Assembly (NCBI GenBank): GCA_029204225.1
Contig: CM055092.1
Location: 64,870,797-64,934,796, forward strand
Direction of reading: 5' to 3'
DNA length: 64,000 nucleotides
From: Diphasiastrum complanatum
Taxonomy: Eukaryota; Streptophyta; Lycopodiopsida; Lycopodiales; Lycopodiaceae
The translations under genes and the position numbers were made by a program. Positions 1-8,680 of the stretch are shown piece after piece (positions within the stretch are counted from its first letter, which is position 1; every line of letters begins with the position of its first letter). The notes beneath the pieces were generated by a model. The model searched no databases, was not told the DNA's origin, and saw only the letters and a program-made list of their open reading frames with translations.

Positions 1-2105
1 AGAATGAAGCTCAATAGGCCGAGATCTACCATCTTAAACTCTTTTGCTAAAGCAATTTTTACATTTCTAATTCCATCTAGATCATTACCACTCAAGATAA
101 TGTCATCTACATACAAAACAAGAATAATGATCATGCCATCATGAAAACTTATATACAATGATGGATCATAGGCACTCATTACAAAATTGATGGAAATGAG
201 AAAAGAGTTTAGCCTAGAGTACCATGCTCTAGGTGCTTGCTTGAGCCCATAAAGGCTCTTCTTCAAAAAACACACCTTTCCTTCATGCTTTGCCTTGATG
301 AAGCCCTCGGGTTGCCTCATGTAGATCTCTTCCTCCAAATAACCATTGAGGAATGCATTTGTGAAGTCAAATTGGAATAGCTCCCAATTGAAGATTGTAG
401 CAAGACTAATGATCAACCTGATAGTAACAAGCTTAGCCACAGGAGCAAAAGTCTCATCATAGTCAATGCCTTTGGTTTGTAAAAAACCTTTGGCAACAAG
501 CCTAGCTTTATACTTGCTTATTGATCCATCTTGATTATACTTCAATCTAAACACCCACTTGCAATCAAGAGGTCTCTTCCCTTGAGGAAGATCCACAAGA
601 TCCCAAGTATGATTCTCAATAAGAGCATCATACTCTACTTGCATAGCATCCATCCAACTTTTAGACTTACAAGCATCTTCATAGCATGTTGGCTCATCTA
701 ACATTGAAGTAAGAAAGGTGTAAGATGTGAAAGATGATGAGCCTTCCCTTTGATCACCTTGACCATCATAGGTGAGCCTCAATGGCTCGGATCTTGCCCT
801 TGTAGATCTTCTTGGAGTTCTTGGAGTTCTTGCATCTTGAGGTGGATCCTCAAGTTCTTCTTCACTTGAAAGCTCCTCCTCCATCTAGCATGATCCTTGG
901 CATCAAGATGATTAGTAGCATTATCATCCAAATCACAAGCATGTCCTTCATCAAAAATAACATCCCTACTCACTATCACCTTGCTAGTGATGGGATTGAA
1001 GACTCTATAACCTTTGCTATTCTCACCATATCCCACAAAGATGCCTTTGATGGATGTTGCATCATCCTTCCTTCTCTTATCCAAGGATTGGTGTACATAG
1101 CAAGTGGATCCAAAAACTTTGAGATCTTTGAGATTGGGCTTCTCTCCAAATAGATCTTCAAATGGTGTGATTCCTCCAATGGCTTGGTTTGGCAATCTAT
1201 TGCACAAATAGTTAGCACAAGTTATTGCTTCACCCCAAAATGGTTTGGATAGAGAAGAATCTAGCCTTAAGGCCTTAGCACACTCACAAAGAGATCTATT
1301 TCTTCTCTCACTCACTCCATTTTGTTGAGGGGTGTATGGACATGACAACTCTCTCTTTATGCCATTAGAAATACAAAAGTCAATCAACTTATTGGAGACA
1401 TATTCACCTCCATTATCACTCCTTAATACCTTAATCTTGGTACTAAGTTGATTTTCTACCAAAGTCTTGAACTTTACAAAAGAATCAAACACCATTGATT
1501 TGCTAGACAAGAGGTACATCCAACAAAATCTAGAATAGTCATCAATGAAGATTACATAGTACTTGGCACCACCATTAGACTCATGTGAAAAACTATGAAC
1601 ATCCAAATGGATGAGTTCAAGAGGAGAGTTTGATCTTGATGTAGATCTTGTAGCTTGTGAGCCTTTGAGAGGCTGCATGCTTCACATCTCTTCCCACACT
1701 TTGACAAATGCTTGGGGAGTCCAACTGCAAGCTCCTTTGTAGTCATAGATTCCATGGCTTTGTAGTTGGGGTGGCCCAACCTTTTGTGCCACAGTTCCAC
1801 CTTTGATAGCTCCACCTTTGCCAAGTTAACACTCTCCATTGCAATATTAGCATCAAGCTTAAACAATCTACCTTGCTTAAAGCCTTTGGCTATACATTCA
1901 TCATTTCTAAGGATGGAACAAACTCCATGCTTAAATTGTACATCTAGGCCATTATCCATTAACTGGCCAACACTAAGCAAATTCTTGGTTAACTTAGAAA
2001 CATAAAGAACATTATCTAGATTCATCCTTTTGGATGATCCCACATACAAGGGAATTGTTCCTATTCCACTTATCTTACATTCTTGACTACTTGCAGTGTA
2101 GATTG
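1..2105 (-). mobile_element. Outer Ty1/copia element, pol part (GAG-pre, integrase, RT), truncated at the window edge
   Basis: On the minus strand this reads, from right to left, the end of protease, a GAG-pre zinc region (LWHKRLGHPN, around 1790), the integrase core (FIDDYSRFCW near 1540, RSDNGGEY near 1410, PQQNGVSERRNRS near 1310) and then reverse transcriptase to base 1. RT signatures are KWVFRLKYNQDG (near 550), APVAKLVTIR (near 430), NAFLNGYLEEEIYM (near 340), LYGLKQAPRAWYS (near 240) and the catalytic YVDDIILSG (near 110). The PR-INT-RT order is that of Ty1/copia. Integrase is open in 779-1678, and the frame upstream overlaps it in 1552-2121, so at least one frameshift separates them. 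The element was one with the gag/protease block at 7187-8117 before the plus-strand element at 2106-7181 inserted; the 5-bp duplication GATTG flanks that insertion. RNase H and the 3' LTR would lie left of the window. Confidence 0.93.
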
Positions 2106-2914
2106 TGTGAGAAATTGGCAAAAATTTAGCTTGGTATTTTTTATGATAGAAGTTTGTAAGTGAATCTCACATGTGTGGAGGATGTTCCCACGTGTGGACA
2201 ATTGTAAAGTAAATCAAAATGTTTGATATAGGGGTCTCATAGAATTTCATAGTCAAGCATTTAGGTGTAGGATGTTGATAGGGTCAAATTTGGCATAGAT
2301 GGCAAATTATCCATTTCCACTTGTAATGCCAATATTGAGCCAAACTTGTGCCAATTAGAGTGTAGACAAGTGTCATGCTTTTGTTTGATGAAGCTTAAGA
2401 GGTCCAATAGGATTTAGAGGTGGAACCTTGTGAGGTCCAATAGAAAATTGAGGTGTGCTTGAATATAGTCCAATAGAATTTAGAGGTGCATGGATCAATG
2501 GTCCAATAGGATTAAGAGGTGGCAAAGTGTGATCCAATCATAGTTAAGCATAGTGGTAGCTCATGAATCTATTAGTATCATTGTACTCCTCCTTTTGAAT
2601 CTAATTGATTTTGAGATTGAGTGGATTTTGAGTGTCATTGAATTTCTAGCTTTCTCTCTCTACCCGAGAGCTCTTGATGGTTTTTCTCTCTCTACCCGAG
2701 GAGAGCAGCTTGTTTTTACTTAGAATACTTTTGGAACACTTCCCACACGTGTGAGTGAGAGTTGGAAGTGATTGAATGCATGTAGTAGTGTGTTTTTGCC
2801 ATAGAATCAAAGATAGATCTTGAATCTCAATCTAGTCTTGATCTTGGTGCATCTACACACCTTAGGAGATCACAAGTACATGTAGTGGACAATCCACACG
2901 TGTGAAATTCAACA
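2106..2914 (+). repeat. 5' LTR of the nested copia element
   Basis: An 809-bp direct repeat of 6373-7181, starting TG and ending CA. Around 2399-2525 it holds four spaced copies of a GGTCCAATAG-A-TTTAGAGGTG type motif. It also carries several CACGTG-centred sites: CCCACGTGTGG near 2190, CACACGTGTG near 2745 and again near 2896. Those are G-box-like cores bound by plant bZIP and bHLH factors (family knowledge); whether they act here is inference. Confidence 0.95.
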
Positions 2915-2926
2915 TGGTATCAGAGC
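2915..2926 (+). other. Primer binding site (initiator Met tRNA) of the nested copia element
   Basis: TGGTATCAGAGC lies directly after the CA end of the 5' LTR. It is the standard complement of the plant initiator tRNA-Met 3' end used by copia elements. Confidence 0.93.
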
Positions 2927-3671
2927 CTACCTAAGGTTACCATGCATTTTGATCCATTTGAGTGAAAACTATTCATCAATCTTGAGCTAGAAATTGTCAA
3001 GGCCCATTTTCCTAGCTATCTTGTTCAATTTTGGATCAAAAGAGATCAAAAGGACTTTGATTGGGTCTGACCTGGTACTGTACGGAATCAGGTGCTCAGA
3101 CACGTGTGAGGAACATCCAATTTCAGTTTGGGAGTTCTCTTTCATGTTTGATCCAAAAATCTTGCTAGATAGCTAGTTTTGAAGCTATTTTTGTCTAGTT
3201 TCTGATGCAATCAGTTTCATTCCATTTGGTTGAGCCAATCAAAAGTTATAAGCTTTTGAAGAGGGTTAGGTAGGGCACCTAGACCTGGGTGGACACATTT
3301 GGTTTGGTCAAAAGATTGCTTGTTTGATCCAAAATCACAATTGAATGCTTACCAATCTCATCTATATGTGATCTAAGCACTGTTTTGAGATCTTAGCCAT
3401 TTTGTTTCATGCAATATCATTGTATTTGAGTCAAATTTGGTTTCTTAGTGTATTTCACACGTGCTAAGAGTGTTTGATCCTAACTTTGCCCATACTCCAT
3501 CATTTGATGTGAAGTAGATCTAGTTTTGGAGAGATTGAGATAGCTAGTGAGAATCATCTCACAGTTTGTTGCAAGATCTTGCATAGGAGATGGTAGCACA
3601 CCATTATTGGATCCTATAGTGAGAGAGAAGCAACATTTTTTGTTCATAACTTTTATTTATCTCCACTTTAC

Positions 3672-6245
3672 ATGACTTCAATGAGCTCATACTTGTTGCA
3701 ACCAAGTGAGAGATTGTCTACTTCCAATTATTCAATATGGAAGTTGAGGATGGAGTCCATCTTGATACTCCAGGATGTGATGGACATTGTACTTGGGATT
3801 GAGGAGGAGCCTGAAGTCCTTCAAGAAGTACAAAAATACAAGAAGAGAGCTAGGATGGCTCTCCACTACATTAAGATGAATGTCTCTAATGAGATATTGA
3901 GGGAGATTGGTGATTGTTCTACATCCAAGGAAGCTTGGGATTGTCTCAAGTCCATCTATGAGGCTAAGAACACCTCTAGGCTCCTCACTCTTAGAAATCA
4001 AATATTCCAAAGTAGTCAAAAGAGTGATGAGAGTGCATCTAATTATGTTTTGAGAGTCAAGGATATTCATAGGGAGCTTGCATGTATTGGTGACTCAATC
4101 AATCAAAGTGAGCTAGTCCAAGTCATTCTCAATGGCTTGAGAGATGAATATGACAACCTTGTCCAATCCTATGCTATTAAGGAGGAGCTACCAAGTTTGG
4201 AGGCCCTTCAAAGTGTGCTTATTTCTGAAGAATCAAGACAAGAGTACAAACTCTTGAGGATGGACAAGCTATCACTCAATCATGATGATGGCAAAGTTCT
4301 ATTTGCCAAGCACAAAGAGAGGAGTAAGAAGCAACACCATCATTTCTCTAATGACAAAGCTAAAGACCAAGATGGAGAGGAGGAGGATACCTCTCATGCT
4401 TCTAATTTAAATCTCAAGAAGAAGATGATCAAGTGCTTTTATTGTGGCAAGAAAGGCCATTATGCCACCAATTGCTTCAAGAAGAAGAATCAACTCAATC
4501 AAGCCAACATCACCAATGAGAAAGAAGACTATATTGCAAGTGATGGAGAAGGCTCTCTTATGGCATCAAGCTTCTCCTCTTCCACCTTCAACAAGGATGA
4601 CTCATGGTATATTGATAGTGGAGCATCTTCACATATGTGTGGCTCCAAGCACTTTTTTTCATCTATTATGCCTTATGATGGAGTCAAGAAGACCATATAC
4701 TTTGCAAGTAAGCATGAGTGCAATATTGGAGGAGTAGGGATTATTCCCTTGAAGCTTGCATCTTCTAAAGATCTCTTTCTCAACAATGTTCTTTTTGTCC
4801 CAAAGCTTACAAAGAACATCTTAAGTGTTGGCCAACTTCTTGATAGTGGCTTTGATGTCAATTTCAATATTGACAATTGTGTGATTAAGAAGGATGGTGA
4901 GATCCTTGCATATGGATCAAGATTTGAAGGCATCTACAAATTGGATCCAAGTGAGAGTGCAAACTCTCTTGATGTTTCTTATATTTCCAATATTTCAAAG
5001 GAGGAGGATTACACAAGATGCACATATCTTCTCTCTTCAAGTATTATGGTGTATGATTATTCCTTATTATTCAAAGCATATGTTGAGAAGAAATTCTCAT
5101 TGAAGATCAAAGCTTTGAGGAGTATTGGAGCTCTTGAAGGAATAGCACCATATGAAGTTTTATTCAAGATGAAGCCTAAGGTTGATCACCTTAGTGAACT
5201 TGGTAGTGCTTGCTTTGCACATATTCCCTTGGAAACAAGAAGGAAGGATGATCCAAGCTCATGGATCATGATTGGATACTCATCCATCAAGGAGACCTTT
5301 AGTGTCTTTACACTCTCTATTTCAAATGTGATGGTGAATAGAGATGTCATATTGCATGAAGATTCAATCTTGGAAGTGGCCGAGATCAAGGCTTCTCAAG
5401 AAGCATCACAAATTATCCTTTTTGAAGGTATTCAAGTTATGATGGGGCCAATGTGTGAGGAGGAGTTTCTTCTTCATATGATCTCAAGAAGATCTTCAAG
5501 ATGCATGGCCGAGTCTTTATGGCTCACCTTACATGGCAAAGAGGGGCATCTTTCATGTTGTATCTACTACAACACATTCATATATGCTTCTCTTCCTTTG
5601 CTTGAAATGCTATCTTGCTTCATTGAATTTTTTGGATCTCAAAGTTCAAGAAAAGCTATACTAGTTTTGTATGATGCTTATGGTATGGACATGTTTCTTG
5701 TCATTATTGACTTAGATGTGTTTCCAATACTTTTTGAAAGCAAGATATTGTATTGTCAAAAGTATGCTCTTGGTTCTAGTAAGAACAAGATTGAGCTTGG
5801 TACTCACTTTTTTGAAAATCATGTTTTCACATGTTTTGAGGCAAATTGTAAACTCCTCTTGAGATTAAGTGAAGCATCCAAAGTGGACACTTACATCCTT
5901 GAGAGAGTAACTAGCCTAAAAAAGATCAAGATAGTCTTTGATATCAAGATTAGATCCATCATGGATATAGTTCATTGTATGTGGACTAGTCAAGCTAGAA
6001 AGCATAATCTTGATAATCATCATTGTTTCACATCTTATGATCTTGATCTCCATGATCCTTATGAGGCTTGGAAGCCTCATATTTCTCTATTTATGGTGCA
6101 TCCATCATGCAAGTGGAACTTTCAAGGCAAAGATCATCATCAAGCATGGAGGAAGCCCATGATAATAGTGGCATATTGGTGGAGCACTCTTCAAAGGCAT
6201 TGGCAAGAGATCTCTACCAAAGAGATCTTATCATGGATATGGTGA
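3672..6245 (+). CDS. Gag-protease polyprotein with shortened integrase and unrecognised C-terminus (non-autonomous copia)
   Basis: An uninterrupted 857-codon frame. Residues 1 to about 200 are a copia Gag (SNYSIWKLRMESI near 20; SKEAWDCLKSIYEAKN near 85; LNGLRDEYDNLVQSYAI near 155). A CCHC zinc knuckle (CFYCGKKGHYATNC) lies near residue 255, and the aspartic protease site YIDSGASSHM near residue 313. After the protease C-terminus only the edges of integrase remain. The stretch that normally holds the RSDNGGE and QQNGVxER catalytic motifs is missing, yet the frame is kept through the C-terminal integrase part (APYEVLFKMKPKVDHL, VMVNRDVI). From about residue 620 to the end I recognise nothing; there is no YVDD and no RNase H. 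The first ATG after the leader that opens on a typical copia Gag N-terminus (MTSMSSYLL) was taken as the start. The product could form particles and process Gag, but not copy or integrate DNA by itself. Confidence 0.85.
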   Translation: MTSMSSYLLQPSERLSTSNYSIWKLRMESILILQDVMDIVLGIEEEPEVLQEVQKYKKRARMALHYIKMNVSNEILREIGDCSTSKEAWDCLKSIYEAKNTSRLLTLRNQIFQSSQKSDESASNYVLRVKDIHRELACIGDSINQSELVQVILNGLRDEYDNLVQSYAIKEELPSLEALQSVLISEESRQEYKLLRMDKLSLNHDDGKVLFAKHKERSKKQHHHFSNDKAKDQDGEEEDTSHASNLNLKKKMIKCFYCGKKGHYATNCFKKKNQLNQANITNEKEDYIASDGEGSLMASSFSSSTFNKDDSWYIDSGASSHMCGSKHFFSSIMPYDGVKKTIYFASKHECNIGGVGIIPLKLASSKDLFLNNVLFVPKLTKNILSVGQLLDSGFDVNFNIDNCVIKKDGEILAYGSRFEGIYKLDPSESANSLDVSYISNISKEEDYTRCTYLLSSSIMVYDYSLLFKAYVEKKFSLKIKALRSIGALEGIAPYEVLFKMKPKVDHLSELGSACFAHIPLETRRKDDPSSWIMIGYSSIKETFSVFTLSISNVMVNRDVILHEDSILEVAEIKASQEASQIILFEGIQVMMGPMCEEEFLLHMISRRSSRCMAESLWLTLHGKEGHLSCCIYYNTFIYASLPLLEMLSCFIEFFGSQSSRKAILVLYDAYGMDMFLVIIDLDVFPILFESKILYCQKYALGSSKNKIELGTHFFENHVFTCFEANCKLLLRLSEASKVDTYILERVTSLKKIKIVFDIKIRSIMDIVHCMWTSQARKHNLDNHHCFTSYDLDLHDPYEAWKPHISLFMVHPSCKWNFQGKDHHQAWRKPMIIVAYWWSTLQRHWQEISTKEILSWIW

Positions 6246-6372
6246 GGGTGCTGCTATGATGGATCCCTTGGCTGATCTTCACTTCTTATGCATACCAAAG
6301 GATCCACTCAAAAAGATTTACAAACTTCTCAAGTGATCTAGTACCTTTCCAAGCTATTTTTTTGAGGAGGAG

Positions 6373-7181
6373 TGTGAGAAATTGGCAAAAATTTAGCTTG
6401 GTATTTTTTATGATAGAAGTTTGTAAGTGAATCTCACATGTGTGGAGGATGTTCCCACGTGTGGACAATTGTAAAGTAAATCAAAATGTTTGATATAGGG
6501 GTCTCATAGAATTTCATAGTCAAGCATTTAGGTGTAGGATGTTGATAGGGTCAAATTTGGCATAGATGGCAAATTATCCATTTCCACTTGTAATGCCAAT
6601 ATTGAGCCAAACTTGTGCCAATTAGAGTGTAGACAAGTGTCATGCTTTTGTTTGATGAAGCTTAAGAGGTCCAATAGGATTTAGAGGTGGAACCTTGTGA
6701 GGTCCAATAGAAAATTGAGGTGTGCTTGAATATAGTCCAATAGAATTTAGAGGTGCATGGATCAATGGTCCAATAGGATTAAGAGGTGGCAAAGTGTGAT
6801 CCAATCATAGTTAAGCATAGTGGTAGCTCATGAATCTATTAGTATCATTGTACTCCTCCTTTTGAATCTAATTGATTTTGAGATTGAGTGGATTTTGAGT
6901 GTCATTGAATTTCTAGCTTTCTCTCTCTACCCGAGAGCTCTTGATGGTTTTTCTCTCTCTACCCGAGGAGAGCAGCTTGTTTTTACTTAGAATACTTTTG
7001 GAACACTTCCCACACGTGTGAGTGAGAGTTGGAAGTGATTGAATGCATGTAGTAGTGTGTTTTTGCCATAGAATCAAAGATAGATCTTGAATCTCAATCT
7101 AGTCTTGATCTTGGTGCATCTACACACCTTAGGAGATCACAAGTACATGTAGTGGACAATCCACACGTGTGAAATTCAACA
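6373..7181 (+). repeat. 3' LTR of the nested copia element
   Basis: The 809-bp partner of 2106-2914; I found no mismatch by eye. It is preceded by the purine tract GAGGAGGAG (6364-6372), where plus-strand DNA synthesis would be primed, and followed by the target duplication GATTG (7182-7186). Confidence 0.95.
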
Positions 7182-7186
7182 GATTG

Positions 7187-8117
7187 ATCTATGTAAGTCA
7201 TTGTAAGAAAGTAAGGTGGAGAATATGTCCTTTTGATATGTCATGTGGGAACTTGCCCCACTATCAATCCACCAAGAATCATTGGTGTTGCTCTTGGATG
7301 ATGGTGGTTTGTTGGAAACCATCAAGGATGACTCTTCATCCTCCTCTTCCTCCTGATGTGCAATGTTGCTTTATTTGCTCTCTTGTGCCTTCTTCTTCTT
7401 GAGACATTCTGATGCAAAATGTCCTTTCTTTCCACAGAAAAAACATTTGTACTTGGACTTGTCTTTGATCTTGCCCTTTGAGCTTGAAGCCTCATCCTCC
7501 TCCTTGGTCTCCTTGAAGTGCTTCTTCTTGCCATTGGTCTTCTTCTTGCTTTTAAATGAGAAATTAGCTTTCTCATCACCATCCTGCAGAGAAATAGCAT
7601 TCATTCTTGCATTGGTATGCAACATCCTACACTCTTCAGCTACTAATACACTATGTAGCTTTTCTATAGTAGGCAAAGTGTCTTGGATTGCAAAGCTTTG
7701 GACCAAATTTGTAAAGCCACTCCCTAGACCATTTAGGACAATCTGAACAAGCTCACTATCTTGAATCTTCTCTCCAATGGAAGCTAACTCCCTATTAAGA
7801 GACTTGATTCTTAGCACATAATCTTGTGCATTCTCATCACTCCTCTTCATGCTTTGTAGAATCTGGTTCCTAAGCATGAGAACCCTCGAAGTGTTACTAG
7901 ACTCATAGATAGATTTTAAAGATTCCCAAGCCTCTTTAGCACTCTTACATGATGATACTTTCCTTAAAAGATCATTGCTTACATTCATCTTAATACAGTG
8001 AAGTGCAAGCCTAGACCTCTTCTTGTATCTCACTAATTCCTGTGCACCTAGAGGTTCATCTTCATCATCTATTAGAAACTCATAAAGATCCTGGAGCACC
8101 ATTAGTGACTCCATCCT
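7187..8117 (-). mobile_element. Outer Ty1/copia element, gag and protease part
   Basis: Minus strand, reading right to left. Gag appears (MESLMVLQDLYEF near 8105; SAKEAWESLKSIYESSN near 7920; LNGLGSGFTNLVQSFAI near 7700), then a CCHC zinc knuckle (CFFCGKKGHFASEC near 7420) and the protease catalytic IDSGA at 7254-7268. It continues into GAG-pre and integrase at 2105 once the nested element 2106-7181 is set aside. The first roughly 25 residues of Gag are missing. They are replaced at about 8117 by RNase H sequence of another copia element, so this copy has no 5' LTR or leader. Confidence 0.9.
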
Positions 8118-8680
8118 CAAATATGGGATTGTTGGCAAGAGCTTGGGCCGAGATGTTATCACACTTGATCATTGGTAGATCATCCTCCTTGATGCACTTT
8201 AGCTCCATTAATAACCTCTTGATCCAAAGCACTTCTTTGGTAGTTGTAGTGAGTGCTTTGTACTCGGCCTCACATGAAGAGAGAGATATAGTATCTTGCT
8301 TTTTGAAAAGCCAAGATATTAGATTGCCTCCAAGAAAGATAGTGTATGCACTAATAGACTTTCGATCCAATTGTCACTTGCAAAGTCCAAATCCGAGTAG
8401 CCAATAATGGATAGATCTTCACTTTTATAGAGTAGACCATAATCACAAGATGAAGATACATATCTTAGAATCCTCTTGGCCATCTTCCAATGATGGATCT
8501 TAGGATCTTGCATAAATTGACTCAATTTGTGCACACAAAAACTTAGATCAGGCCTAGTAATGGTAAGCCAAATTAAGGAGCCTACAAGACTCCTAAAAAG
8601 TGTGATGTCCTCAAAGGATCTTTCATCACCTTTATTAGGATCTTTTACAATTTGCTCCATTGGAGTATCTATGCTCTTAG
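8118..8680 (-). mobile_element. Ty1/copia RT C-terminus and RNase H fragment
   Basis: Minus strand. The RT tail opens with SIDTPMEQIVKDPN (near 8665), then DITLFRSLVGSLIWLTITRP and HHWKMAKRILRYV (near 8490). RNase H follows: YSDLDFASD, RKSISAYTIFLGG, SLSSCEAEYKALTTTTKEVLW, DNISAQALANNPIF. A frameshift lies between the two open pieces (8319-8660 and 8080-8370). The fragment stops inside RNase H at about 8117, where Gag sequence starts at a shared TTGAGGATGG-like run. Its other end abuts gypsy integrase at about 8680. It is dead. Confidence 0.9.

Larger units (their letters stand above)
2106..7181 (+). mobile_element. Complete, young, non-autonomous Ty1/copia LTR retrotransposon
   Basis: Two 809-bp LTRs (2106-2914 and 6373-7181) look identical when read side by side. 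They begin TGTGAGAA and end TTCAACA. The target duplication GATTG is at 2101-2105 and 7182-7186. A primer binding site TGGTATCAGAGC follows the left LTR, and a purine tract GAGGAGGAG precedes the right one. Inside are a leader of about 745 bp and one open frame (3672-6245) with gag, zinc knuckle, protease and a shortened integrase. No reverse transcriptase or RNase H is present, so the element would have to use enzymes supplied by a relative. It sits in opposite orientation inside an older copia element. LTR identity and the intact frame both indicate recent movement. Confidence 0.95.

Noticed and set aside
812-1153. 113-codon plus-strand ORF
   Set aside because: Antisense shadow of copia integrase on the minus strand.
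7363-7746. 127-codon plus-strand ORF rich in Ser and Leu
   Set aside because: Antisense of the Lys/Glu-rich Gag linker; composition follows from the opposite strand.
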